Shown one piece after another: positions 25,117 through 32,082 of a DNA stretch of 46,984 nucleotides; the first letter of the stretch is position 1; every line of letters starts with the position of its first letter. The notes below the pieces were generated by a model that saw only the letters and a program-made list of their open reading frames with translations, ran no database searches and was not told the origin of the DNA. The stretch is from assembly GCA_934489895.1 (NCBI GenBank), contig CAKSST010000014.1, positions 1 through 46,984 of the forward strand. Direction: 5' to 3'. The DNA comes from an uncultured Eubacteriales bacterium (lineage in GTDB: Bacteria > Bacillota > Clostridia > Oscillospirales > Acutalibacteraceae). Both the position numbers and the translations under genes were made by a program.

Positions 25117-25773
25117 TCATCTGTTCTTTTTCCCTCTCTGCTGGTAATCTGCGTTGATTTCCTCGCTCCAATCTGCATTTAGTGGTGCACTTGCTCTGAC
25201 ATTGCAAACCGCCTTTGAGACCGACTTATACAAAATTTGAGTGCCCCTGCCGTCTGCGTTATAATTTACTGCTCTGTCTTTATCGATGCCGTAACGAGCC
25301 GCCGTTTGGGCAGCATCAATGTTTGCACCGATAAATAAAAACTCCCATCCGTATTTTTCTTTCTGTCGCTCAATCATCTTCTTAACCTGTTCGCTTGTGT
25401 ATCGGTGGCTGGCATTTTCCTGACCGTCGGTTGTGATAACAAACATGGTATGCTCCGGCACATCCTCAGGCCGTGCATACTTGTGAATGTTTCCAATATG
25501 ATGAATCGCGCCGCCAATGGCATCAATAAGGGCCGTGCAACCTCTAACAGTGTAATCCCTATCAGTCATCTTAGGAATATCTCCGAGTTTCACACGGTCG
25601 TGCAGGACTTCAGGCTCATCATCAAACAAAACGGTTGATACATAGCAACCGCCGTCCTGCTTGTTCTGCTTTTCAATCATAGAATTAAAACCGCCTATTG
25701 TGTCTCTCTCAAGGCCGGACATAGAGCCACTTCTGTCCAAAATAAATACGATTTCAGTAATGTTGTTTTTCAT
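25117..25773 (-). CDS. von Willebrand factor type A domain protein
   Basis: A 218-aa cytosolic protein. The MIDAS metal site is complete: DRSGSMSG near residue 13, a Thr in VRGCTALIDAIGG, and the Asp of ITTDGQEN. There is no signal peptide. The C-terminus (VRASAPLNADWSEEI) is not part of the fold. Similar stand-alone VWA proteins in Firmicutes and phages are of unknown role. ATG 25773 (GAGAG upstream) is preferred over 25794. Confidence 0.88.
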   Translation of the reverse strand: MKNNITEIVFILDRSGSMSGLERDTIGGFNSMIEKQNKQDGGCYVSTVLFDDEPEVLHDRVKLGDIPKMTDRDYTVRGCTALIDAIGGAIHHIGNIHKYARPEDVPEHTMFVITTDGQENASHRYTSEQVKKMIERQKEKYGWEFLFIGANIDAAQTAARYGIDKDRAVNYNADGRGTQILYKSVSKAVCNVRASAPLNADWSEEINADYQQRGKKNR

Positions 25774-25854
25774 AAATAAAAATCTCTCTTTCATTTGATG
25801 AACTTATCATACATCAAACAAGGAGAGGTTAGGTCGCATAGCAAGCGACAAATT

Positions 25855-26208
25855 TTAAGCGAGTTTTTCCGCCCACTCTGCTTCTTTAAACCCAACAAGC
25901 ACGAAATCGTCGCCGATTAAAAGCGGTCTTTTAACCAGCATACCGTCGGTTGAGAGAAGTTTCAACATTTCTTCTTCGCTCATTTGGGGCAGTTTGTTTT
26001 TAAGGTCTAAGGATTTATAAAGCAGACCGCTTGTGTTAAAGAATTTCTTTATCGGCAATCCGCTTTTGTTATACCACTCGGTTAACTCTTCAAAGGTAGG
26101 ATTATCGAGTTTTATGTCCCGCAGTTCGTATTCTATTTTGTTGTCGTCAAGCCATTTCTTCGCCCTTTGGCAGGTGGTGCATTTGGGGTAACATATAAAT
26201 TTTAACAT
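25855..26208 (-). CDS. ArsC/Spx-family thioredoxin-fold protein
   Basis: A 117-aa single-domain protein with CYPKCTTCQRAKKWL at the N-terminus (Cys10 and Cys13 a CxxC) and the family motif LVKRPLLIGDD at about residues 92-102. The family covers arsenate reductases, YffB-like proteins and Spx regulators. The length and motifs fit the YffB/ArsC-like group better than Spx. No ars genes are nearby, so a role in arsenate reduction is not supported. Confidence 0.85.
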   Translation of the reverse strand: MLKFICYPKCTTCQRAKKWLDDNKIEYELRDIKLDNPTFEELTEWYNKSGLPIKKFFNTSGLLYKSLDLKNKLPQMSEEEMLKLLSTDGMLVKRPLLIGDDFVLVGFKEAEWAEKLA

Positions 26209-26243
26209 ATCTTTTCTCCTATTATTTTTTATTTTGATTATGC

Positions 26244-26320
26244 CATAAATTTAAGGAGAAGCCTTTGTGCGGCAAAGCCGCACGCCGCATATCAGTGCGA
26301 CAAATTTATGATACAATGTT
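26244..26320. other. Hairpin region between the ArsC-like gene and the flavodoxin remnant
   Basis: GTGCGGC (26267-26273) and GCCGCAC (26277-26283) form a tight 7-bp hairpin. CATAAATTT near 26244 and AAATTTATG near 26311 form an outer inverted repeat. It could terminate the flavodoxin transcript or be a small mobile-element scar. Confidence 0.35.
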
Positions 26321-26352
26321 CTCCGAAATAGTCTGAATCTTTGATTTAGTTA

Positions 26353-26758
26353 CTATTTCGTGAGGTTATTATACCACTCCAAAAAAAAGGCGGTATTCTT
26401 TTCGCTTACTCGTGTTTCGCTGTAGGTTAATAAATACAACATTCGCTCGTCGGTTTCATTGCGTTCTTTTTGTGATGCAAGACCTTTTGTGAGCATATGT
26501 ATCAATAATTTGTCAATTCCGCGAAGTTTGTCTTTATCTATACCGCCCTGCATAGTGAAAAGCGGAAAATTCTCGGGCAATGCATTGGCTCTTTGCACTT
26601 CTTGAAGCATTGTACCCGTATCGCAAAGCCCTACCCCGCAAACAGCGGAAACCTTAAATATCTTTTTAGCCTTATTAAGCCCCGAAACCCTGCTTGCCAA
26701 GTATCTCAGCATATTCGGCGGTATGTCCGTTTTTAGATGTATAAACAATCGCTTTCAT
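26353..26758 (-). pseudogene. Flavodoxin-domain protein with an internal deletion and frameshift
   Basis: ATG 26758 opens MKAIVYTSKNGHTAEYAEIL, a typical flavodoxin FMN-phosphate loop, but this frame stops after 27 codons. The homologous continuation (RVSGLNKAKKIFKVSAVCGV, then GTMLQEVQRANALPENFPLF, then LEWYNNL) is in another frame. By comparison with the family, about 25-30 codons are missing at the junction near 26695. The longest open frame (131 codons from 26748) would give an aberrant N-terminus. Confidence 0.7.
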
Positions 26759-26773
26759 TTATCAAATCTCCTT

Positions 26774-27052
26774 TTATTCACAGACTTCAATGTAAAAACT
26801 TACAGGACGAAAACCGTCATTACAGGAAATCATTGCAGATTTCGGATTTTTCATCCACCCGTCGTAAAAATCCTCGCCGCCGTGGGCAAGTGTCATTACA
26901 AATGGTGAAACACTATCCCGCGCACTATCGCAGAAACCGTCCGGCTTTTGCCAGCCGTTGCAGATAAACACCTGTCCCTCTTCTAAATCGCAGGCATGTT
27001 CAGTTATGTTTTCGTATTTTTCTATTAAATCATCATACTTGGCTTTCTTCAT
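26774..27052 (-). CDS. TIGR04076-family protein
   Basis: A 92-aa protein with HACDLEEGQVFICNG, then PDGFCDSARDSVSPFVMTLA, then CNDGFRPVSFYIE, the layout of the TIGR04076 family (small Cys-containing proteins of unknown function found in anaerobes). It sits between the macro-domain gene and the broken flavodoxin on the same strand. No reaction is known. Confidence 0.75.
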   Translation of the reverse strand: MKKAKYDDLIEKYENITEHACDLEEGQVFICNGWQKPDGFCDSARDSVSPFVMTLAHGGEDFYDGWMKNPKSAMISCNDGFRPVSFYIEVCE

Positions 27053-27078
27053 AACGGTTATTTAATTTTCTTCATAAC

Positions 27079-28074
27079 TTACGCTCCCAACAAACTTTGG
27101 TCAAAGGCGAACAGCGCCTCATTTATTTCAAAAATATTGTAATTGCCTTTGCTTATAAAATATTCGATTATAATATCGAACTTGTTGCTGTGTGATAATG
27201 CAAATCCTGCCTTTTTGAGCATATCTTCGGTTTCGGCAAGGGATAACTCCAAAGAAATTGCAAAGGCGATTGCGGTAGGTTTGCTCGGCCTATAATTTAC
27301 ATCACTGCGGATTTTTGAAAACAGTTTGCGGTCGATGTTCGCTTTTTTATAACACTGTGCATCTGTCATACCTTTTTCGTCTATCTTGCGAAGAAGCATC
27401 TGCGAAAAGCTTTCGTCAATCTGTTTAAGTTTTATGTCAAGGTCGTCTTCTGCCGCCGCTACATTGCATTCGCACAAATCTTCCAACACAATCGACTGTG
27501 TCGGCATATTCTCGAGGCTTTTCTTGCGGCAGTAATCGGTATGCTCGGCCACATAGGTTTCGTCTATGTATTCAGCGATGTCGGAAAACAACTTTGCGCT
27601 GATTTTATATGCTGCCTTATCAAAAATTACGATATAGACGGTCATATCATTTTCAAGAAGAAATTTGCTGATAATATCAATAGCTACCTTTAACGCCTTA
27701 TCTTTCGGGTAGCCATAAACACCCGAAGAGATAAGCGGGAAAGCCACCGTTTCGCATTTATATTCTTTTGCCAGAGACAATGACTCACGATAGCAAGATT
27801 CAAGCAAAGCCTTTTCACCCTGTTTGCCGTCCTGATAAATAGGACCGACAGTATGTATCACACACTTTGCGGGCAGATTATATCCGCCCGTTATCTTTGC
27901 TTTACCCGTCTTACAACCGCCGAGAGTTTTGCACTCGGCGAGCAACCCTGCACCTGCGGCACAGTGAATCGCACCGTCAACACCGCCACCGCCGAGTAGC
28001 GACTCATTGGCGGCATTAACAATGGCATCAACATTCATTTTTGTTATATCATTTCGTACTATTTGTAATGGCAT
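27079..28074 (-). CDS. Macro-domain protein (ADP-ribose binding) with a C-terminal helical domain
   Basis: Residues 1-170 are a macro domain (VRNDITKMNVDAIVNAANES, LLGGGGVDGAIHCAAG, ISSGVYGYPKDKAL) of the type that removes O-acetyl or other groups from ADP-ribose. Residues about 225-331 form a second domain (MLLRKIDEKGMTDAQCYKKA, NIDRKLFSKIRSD, then NEALFAFDQSLLG) that reads like an XRE-type helix-turn-helix fold. It lies 10 nt after the Crp/Fnr gene, so the two are probably co-transcribed. Confidence 0.88.
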   Translation of the reverse strand: MPLQIVRNDITKMNVDAIVNAANESLLGGGGVDGAIHCAAGAGLLAECKTLGGCKTGKAKITGGYNLPAKCVIHTVGPIYQDGKQGEKALLESCYRESLSLAKEYKCETVAFPLISSGVYGYPKDKALKVAIDIISKFLLENDMTVYIVIFDKAAYKISAKLFSDIAEYIDETYVAEHTDYCRKKSLENMPTQSIVLEDLCECNVAAAEDDLDIKLKQIDESFSQMLLRKIDEKGMTDAQCYKKANIDRKLFSKIRSDVNYRPSKPTAIAFAISLELSLAETEDMLKKAGFALSHSNKFDIIIEYFISKGNYNIFEINEALFAFDQSLLGA

Positions 28075-28084
28075 TTATTTTTCC

Positions 28085-28741
28085 TCACAATAATCTAAAT
28101 TTATTTTTCTCAAACTCTATTAGTCCCTCATCTCGCATTTTGCAAAGTTCATTGGACATTGCACTTCGGTCAACCGACAAAAAATCGGCAAGCTGTTGGC
28201 GGTTAAAAGGAATGGTAAAGACCCCGCTGTTTTGCTTTTTCGCCTGTTCTGACAGATAAGAAATCAGTTTTTCCCGTGTTGTGCGTTTTGACATATGACC
28301 GAGCTTTTGTACAAGTTTTCTGTTCTTTTCGGATATTGCATAAAACAGATTTTGCACCACAATAGCGTGAAAACGGCAAGCGTTAGAACAGATTGTTAAA
28401 ATTCGCTTTACATCAAAGAAAATCACCGTACTGTCTTCTACTGCTACAACATCATTCAATATTGCGTCGCTGTCATAAGCATAAGCCTCACCGAACATTT
28501 CTCCCGCAGAAATCTCGCCCAAAATACTGCGGTTGCCCCAATAATCGTCCTTTTGGATATGAAGACTGCCCTCTGCTAAAACGGCAATATCGGTTATATG
28601 CTCCCCCTGACGGAAAACATACTCGCCCTTTTTATAGGTTTTGAGTCGGGCACCAAGGCACGAAAGCATAGATTTGATTTCATCATCGCCCACACCGGCA
28701 AATATTTGCGTTGTTTTTAAAATTGGAATATATTTCTGCAT
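28085..28741 (-). CDS. Crp/Fnr-family transcriptional regulator
   Basis: A 218-aa protein. The N-terminal cyclic-nucleotide-binding-like beta-roll (YKKGEYVFRQGEHITDIAVL, SAGEMFGEAYAYD) is followed by a winged helix at about 150-215 (FNRQQLADFLSVDRSAMSNE). No Cys cluster typical of Fnr is visible near the N-terminus. It is divergent from the ferredoxin-type gene at 28990; in many Clostridia this type of regulator pairs with hcp/ferredoxin stress genes. Confidence 0.9.
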   Translation of the reverse strand: MQKYIPILKTTQIFAGVGDDEIKSMLSCLGARLKTYKKGEYVFRQGEHITDIAVLAEGSLHIQKDDYWGNRSILGEISAGEMFGEAYAYDSDAILNDVVAVEDSTVIFFDVKRILTICSNACRFHAIVVQNLFYAISEKNRKLVQKLGHMSKRTTREKLISYLSEQAKKQNSGVFTIPFNRQQLADFLSVDRSAMSNELCKMRDEGLIEFEKNKFRLL

Positions 28742-28756
28742 AAAAATCTCTTTTCC

Positions 28757-28780
28757 GTTGTAAAAACAACCGAATTGTTT
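28757..28780. promoter_or_regulatory. Inverted repeats before the Crp/Fnr gene
   Basis: GTTGT-aaaa-ACAAC (28757-28770) and the overlapping AACAA-ccgaa-TTGTT (28765-28779) resemble the TTGT..ACAA sites of Crp/Fnr-family regulators. They lie between the regulator's -10 and its start codon, a position suited to autorepression. Confidence 0.5.
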
Positions 28781-28785
28781 TATTT

Positions 28786-28814
28786 ATTATACTATAATAA
28801 ACTCACAAAATCAA
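28786..28814 (-). promoter_or_regulatory. Promoter of the Crp/Fnr gene
   Basis: On the minus strand TTGATT (28809-28814) and TATAAT (28786-28791) with 17 nt between. The -10 lies within a perfect 17-base palindrome of TTATTATA type (28785-28801). Confidence 0.7.
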
Positions 28815-28823
28815 GCAAGGAGA

Positions 28824-28988
28824 ATTAGCGTGAAAAATCACGCTAATCACAATATAGAGACAGCGTTTTGCTCGCCTTTTATTCATTAAAAGGCAACCGC
28901 AAAACATGCCGGTTTAATCTCCATTTGCCGTTAATCGGAGATTGAATAAACTATTTGTGATTAACCTTTAACGGCAGAATGGAGATTA
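28824..28988 (+). promoter_or_regulatory. Self-complementary leader of the ferredoxin-type gene
   Basis: Three hairpins follow one another. ATTAGCGTGA/TCACGCTAAT (28824-28847) is perfect. GTTTTGC..GCCTTTT/AAAAGGC..GCAAAAC spans 28865-28905. AATCTCCATT-TGCCGTTAA (28916-28934) pairs with TTAACGGCA-g-AATGGAGATT (28968-28987). The last arm contains the GGAG ribosome binding site, and a second GGAGATT at 28937-28943 could compete for the same CTCC arm. No known riboswitch class is recognised. Confidence 0.55.
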
Positions 28989-28989
28989 T

Positions 28990-29679
28990 ATGGTTAGAAA
29001 AATAATTAAAATAGACGAAGAAAAATGCAACGGTTGCGGTGCTTGTGCATCTGCCTGCCACGAGGGTGCCATTGAAATGGTAAACGGCAAGGCAAAACTT
29101 ACACGAGAGGACTACTGCGACGGTCTTGGTGACTGTCTCCCCGCTTGTCCTACCGGTGCTATTACTTTTGAAGAACGAGAGGCCCGTGCCTATAATGAAG
29201 AGGCGGTTTTAAAAGCAAAGCAAGAGAAAAATCCGTTGCCTTGCGGTTGCCCGGGTACACATTCAAAAGCCATTCACAGAAGCCTAGATTCGGGCGAGTT
29301 TTCAGCACCCGTTAGCAGTTGTCTTTCACAGTGGCCTGTACAGATTAGACTTGTTCCTGTAAACGCACCTTATTTTGACGAAGCCAACCTTTTGGTAGCG
29401 GCGGATTGCACCGCTTACGCTTATGGTAATTTTCATAACGAGTTTATCCGCAACCGCATAACCCTTATCGGTTGCCCGAAACTTGACAGCGTGGATTATA
29501 CCGAAAAACTAACCGAAATTATATCGAATAATAATATTAAAAGCGTTACTGTGGTGCGTATGGAAGTGCCCTGTTGCGGCGGCATTGAATACGCCGTTAA
29601 ACAAGCTTTACAAAAAAGTGGCAAATTTATTCCCTGGAGGATTGTTACAATTTCCACCGACGGAAGAATATTAGATTAA
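28990..29679 (+). CDS. Ferredoxin-type 4Fe-4S protein
   Basis: A 229-aa protein with two 4Fe-4S motifs at the N-terminus (CNGCGACASAC and the CDGLGDCLPACP pair) and a C-terminal domain with further Cys (CGCPG, CTAYA, GCPKL, PCCGG). Genes of this type often precede hydroxylamine reductase (hcp) in Clostridia. It starts with MVRKIIKIDEEKCNGCG after GGAG, and its leader can sequester that site. Confidence 0.85.
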   Translation: MVRKIIKIDEEKCNGCGACASACHEGAIEMVNGKAKLTREDYCDGLGDCLPACPTGAITFEEREARAYNEEAVLKAKQEKNPLPCGCPGTHSKAIHRSLDSGEFSAPVSSCLSQWPVQIRLVPVNAPYFDEANLLVAADCTAYAYGNFHNEFIRNRITLIGCPKLDSVDYTEKLTEIISNNNIKSVTVVRMEVPCCGGIEYAVKQALQKSGKFIPWRIVTISTDGRILD

Positions 29680-29814
29680 GAGTGAGCCTATTAGGTGTTT
29701 AGGTTTATAAAGGGGAAGAAATAATCACATTAAGATTGTTGTTTGCCCTGCATTGTATCCTAATATGTACAATTCGCATATATTGATACTGAAACTGTGT
29801 TAGGAGGTATTGTT

Positions 29815-30243
29815 ATGCGAAACTGCAATCGCGGCGAACATCCCGAAATTCGTGATTATGGTCCCAAACCATTTGTTTTTAATATAAGTCACGCAACCAA
29901 TATGAATCGAAATTTCCGCACTGCACTTTGGACTGGTAGGCATTTGCAGTTGACTTTAATGAGTATTCCCGTTGGAAGTGATATCGGCGTAGAAATGCAC
30001 CCCGATGTCGACCAGTTTGTGCGTGTTGAAAGCGGTCATGCAAAGGTTTACTTTGGAAACAATCGCAACTTTGTGCACGAAGCAGAAGTTGTGAACGAAA
30101 ATTATGCGGTTTTGATTCCCGCAGGAACTTGGCACAATATTGTTAATATTGGTAACCGTCCGCTAAAGGTATATTCCCTTTATGCACCGCCTAATCATCC
30201 GTTTGGCACGGTGCATAAAACCAAAGCCGACGCAGAGCATTAA
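29815..30243 (+). CDS. Cupin-domain protein
   Basis: A 142-aa single cupin barrel. Motif 1 is GVEMHPDVDQFVRVESGHAK and motif 2 is IPAGTWHNIVNIG, with conserved metal-ligand His residues. Start ATG 29815 follows AGGAGGT; an in-frame extension to 29797 includes that site. Such cupins (cf. sugar/dioxygenase-like) accompany hcp and ferredoxin genes in anaerobes. The substrate is unknown. Confidence 0.85.
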   Translation: MRNCNRGEHPEIRDYGPKPFVFNISHATNMNRNFRTALWTGRHLQLTLMSIPVGSDIGVEMHPDVDQFVRVESGHAKVYFGNNRNFVHEAEVVNENYAVLIPAGTWHNIVNIGNRPLKVYSLYAPPNHPFGTVHKTKADAEH

Positions 30244-30302
30244 AATATATAGCGCCGATGAGGTTTTGAACAATTCCGCATCGGCGTTTCCTTTTATTAA
30301 AA

Positions 30303-30773
30303 CTATAATACATTTATAATCCGCTTACATTGTTTAACTGCGTAATCAAGGGCGATTTTGGTGCCGCTTTTGAGGATGGTTGCGGCGTTTTGCTCGTCGT
30401 AGTAGATGACACAAAAGTGGCTTCTATTTATCATTTCGAAGTTACGCTCGACATAGGCGGCTCTACCTGAGCCGATGATGTGTTCAGGATAATATGTGTC
30501 CTCATAGCTTTCCAAAATATAGTTTTTATAGTCATCGCTTATATAAGGATATTCCGCCCGTACATAGACTCGTTTTATGTGCGGGTATTTTTCTTATATT
30601 TGAGTTACAAGTTCTAGGCAAAAACTATTAAATCGGCTCTTACTACCAAAAAGAAAAGTATCAACAGCTTCATCCACAATTAGTTTTTCGATAATCTCGC
30701 AGAGTTTCGATTTTAATTCTTCGGTTTCGTTAATAGTTCTATGACCGAAAAATCAACAGGTATTTTCTTGCAT
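30303..30773 (-). pseudogene. SLOG/DUF1273-like protein broken by two in-frame stops
   Basis: From ATG 30773 (GGTGGTGA upstream) one frame carries a near-complete protein: FFGHRTINETEELK near the start, FLFGSKSRFNSFCLELVTQI in the middle, then EKYPHIKRVYVRAEYPYI and SGTKIALDYAVKQC near the end. These are hallmarks of the DprA-like SLOG family (DUF1273). TGA at 30753-30755 (after six codons) and TAA at 30594-30596 interrupt it. The last 70 codons from 30515 are open. Confidence 0.75.
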
Positions 30774-30810
30774 AATAAATCACCACCAACTTAAGTTTAC
30801 CATATATGGT

Positions 30811-30878
30811 CTGAAAAGTTTATATATGGTCGCTGTCAGTTTCCTAAAAAGCATAAACTATATATAGAAACTTTTCAG
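30811..30878 (+). promoter_or_regulatory. Inverted repeat upstream of the small XRE gene
   Basis: CTGAAAAGTTTATATATGG (30811-30829) is repeated inverted as ACTATATATAGAAACTTTTC (30858-30877, continuing AG), close to the AGGAG site before the ATG at 30889. Additional ATATATGG motifs occur at 30799-30808 and 30821-30829. It can be an operator for the XRE protein or an mRNA hairpin. Confidence 0.5.
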
Positions 30879-30888
30879 GAGAGTTGTT

Positions 30889-31131
30889 ATGGATACAAGA
30901 AAAGCAGTTGCAAATAGATTATTGGAACTTTGTGAGGAAAAGAGATTGTCGGTAAATGCTCTTGCAAGACTCTCCGCCGTTCCACCTTCAACTTTAAAAA
31001 ATGTAATTAACGGCGGTAGTAAGAACGCCGGTATTGTTACTATCAAAAAGTTATGTGACGGATTAAATATTTCTCTGCGTAAGTTCTTTGACGACGACAT
31101 TTTTGACGATATAGAGCAGGAAATTAAATAA
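30889..31131 (+). CDS. Small XRE/Cro-type regulator
   Basis: An 80-aa protein that is almost entirely a helix-turn-helix (LCEEKRLSVNALARLSAVPP, then STLKNVINGGSKNAGIVTIK), ending in an acidic tail (DDDIFDDIEQEIK). It is probably an autoregulator. AGGAG precedes the ATG, and a terminator (31145-31176) follows directly. Confidence 0.88.
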   Translation: MDTRKAVANRLLELCEEKRLSVNALARLSAVPPSTLKNVINGGSKNAGIVTIKKLCDGLNISLRKFFDDDIFDDIEQEIK

Positions 31132-31144
31132 TATTGTACTTACA

Positions 31145-31176
31145 AAAAACTCTCTTCCGTGCGACAGAGAGTTTTT
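31145..31176 (+). terminator. Terminator of the small XRE gene
   Basis: AAAAACTCTCT (31145-31155) pairs with AGAGAGTTTTT (31166-31176) over a 10-nt loop, ending in a T-run. Confidence 0.8.
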
Positions 31177-31210
31177 ATATTAACCGCCCTATAAAACTTT
31201 AATTTGTGTG

Positions 31211-31235
31211 TAAAAAAGCAGGGATTACTCCCTGC
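31211..31235 (-). terminator. Terminator after recombinase remnant 2
   Basis: GCAGGGA (31218-31224) and TCCCTGC (31229-31235) with a 4-nt loop, followed on the minus strand by TTTTTTAC. Confidence 0.75.
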
Positions 31236-31242
31236 CGTAACT

Positions 31243-31400
31243 TTACACCGATTTTTTCTTTTTTGTTGGCTTTTCGGGTTCGATAAGTTCCTTATTAAGT
31301 TCGATATATTCCGCAACTCCGGCGTACGCATCTTGGAACTTAAAGACAATTTCAATATCTCCGCCATCGTGGGCGAGTATTTCCTCCGTAAGGCGTATTT
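31243..31400 (-). pseudogene. C-terminal remnant of a large serine recombinase (copy 2)
   Basis: The frame RLTEEILAHDGGDIEIVFKF, then QDAY and EYIELNKELIEPEKPTKKKK, ends at TAA 31243. It aligns closely with the remnant at 24892-25068 (EEVFVHEGGDIEVVFKF, EYIELNKELIKPEKHTKKKK). No catalytic domain is present. Its 5' edge fuses into a toxin-gene remnant at about 31382-31395. Confidence 0.65.
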
Positions 31401-31466
31401 AAGGTAACTTGACAATTATCACGAACCATCCGACCGGTTATAAAAGGCATCCCCTTCTTTTGTAAC
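31382..31466 (-). pseudogene. C-terminal scrap of a second DUF6883-like toxin gene
   Basis: In the frame one base off from the recombinase remnant, the sequence encodes GMPFITGRMVRDNCQVTL, then NTPYGG. This matches the end of the toxin-like gene at 23447 (FITGWMVYPNGKIQL, then ITPYGG) at about 12 of 21 positions. There is no upstream part of the gene. Confidence 0.55.
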
Positions 31467-31487
31467 CTTTTATAGATCAAACATTGT

Positions 31488-31775
31488 TCAGTTTATGATT
31501 TGATATGAAAATTGCTCTAAAAAATCGTTATTACGAAAAGATACCTCTTTATCCAGTATTTTGTGTAAGGCATCAAGGTGTTCATCAAATTTGCCAGATA
31601 AGCTATTTTATCCCCTAATAACCACCTTGTCCGCATCACAATCACTTCGAAGCAGATCCCAAAAAGCTTCCCAGTTTGCTCTATACCAATCCCGAAAAGC
31701 AAAAGCAACCCGAATTTTCTCGTGGATCTCAGACAGATACTTACACCCTGTCAAATCAACTTCAATTGTTTTCAT
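31488..31775 (-). pseudogene. Barstar-family protein with an internal stop
   Basis: ATG 31775 (GAGGG upstream) opens MKTIEVDLTGCKYLSEIHEK, then RDWYRANWEAFWDLLRSDCD, the barstar (barnase inhibitor) pattern. The frame meets TAA at 31608-31610 but continues in the same frame (NSLSGKFDEHLDALHKILDK to SYQIIN) to TGA at 31488, which gives the full barstar length of about 95 residues. It is a single nonsense change in an otherwise complete immunity gene. No barnase-like toxin gene lies upstream. Confidence 0.75.
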
Positions 31776-31827
31776 GGATTTAACCCTCATCAAACAATTT
31801 CATAAAATGTTTTATAGTGATAATATG

Positions 31828-32054
31828 TTATCGCTCTTGCAGTAAAAGTGGCAGAATATTTAGGTGTTTACTGCGATTATTTGGTAGAGCTCAGCGACAT
31901 TCGTGAGGATAGAATTACCAAATTAACAGCCAATAAACTTGAACTTACCGATGATATCAAGGCAATCTTACAAGATTTTATGTTGCAGTTGGAGTCGCCG
32001 TTAACAGGTAAAGTTTATGTCAGCAAAGAAGAAAACACAGAAACTGTCTCATAA
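31828..32054 (+). pseudogene. Decayed copy of the XRE regulator
   Basis: From IALAVKVAEYLGVYCDYLVE onward it aligns with the intact regulator at 24192 (IALAGKMAEYLGVSCDYLVG). A jump follows LELTDD straight to KAILQDFMLQLESPLTGKVY, so about 60 residues are deleted. The N-terminal helix-turn-helix is missing too. It ends SKEENTETVS, followed by a terminator. Confidence 0.8.
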
Positions 32055-32058
32055 AGCA

Positions 32059-32082
32059 AAAGACCTAAGAACTTAGGTCTTT
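32059..32082. terminator. Bidirectional terminator at the right end of the island
   Basis: AAAGACCTAAG (32059-32069) pairs perfectly with CTTAGGTCTTT (32072-32082). It lies 21 bp from the island junction and may replace the spoVAD terminator that the insertion destroyed. Confidence 0.75.

Noticed and set aside
25855..26208. ArsC-like gene as arsenic resistance
   Set aside because: No arsR, arsB or acr3 gene nearby; the motif set fits the broader ArsC/Spx/YffB family.
30753..30755. TGA after six codons of the SLOG-like gene as a selenocysteine or recoded codon
   Set aside because: No SECIS-like element was evident and a second stop (TAA) follows downstream; ordinary pseudogenisation is simpler.
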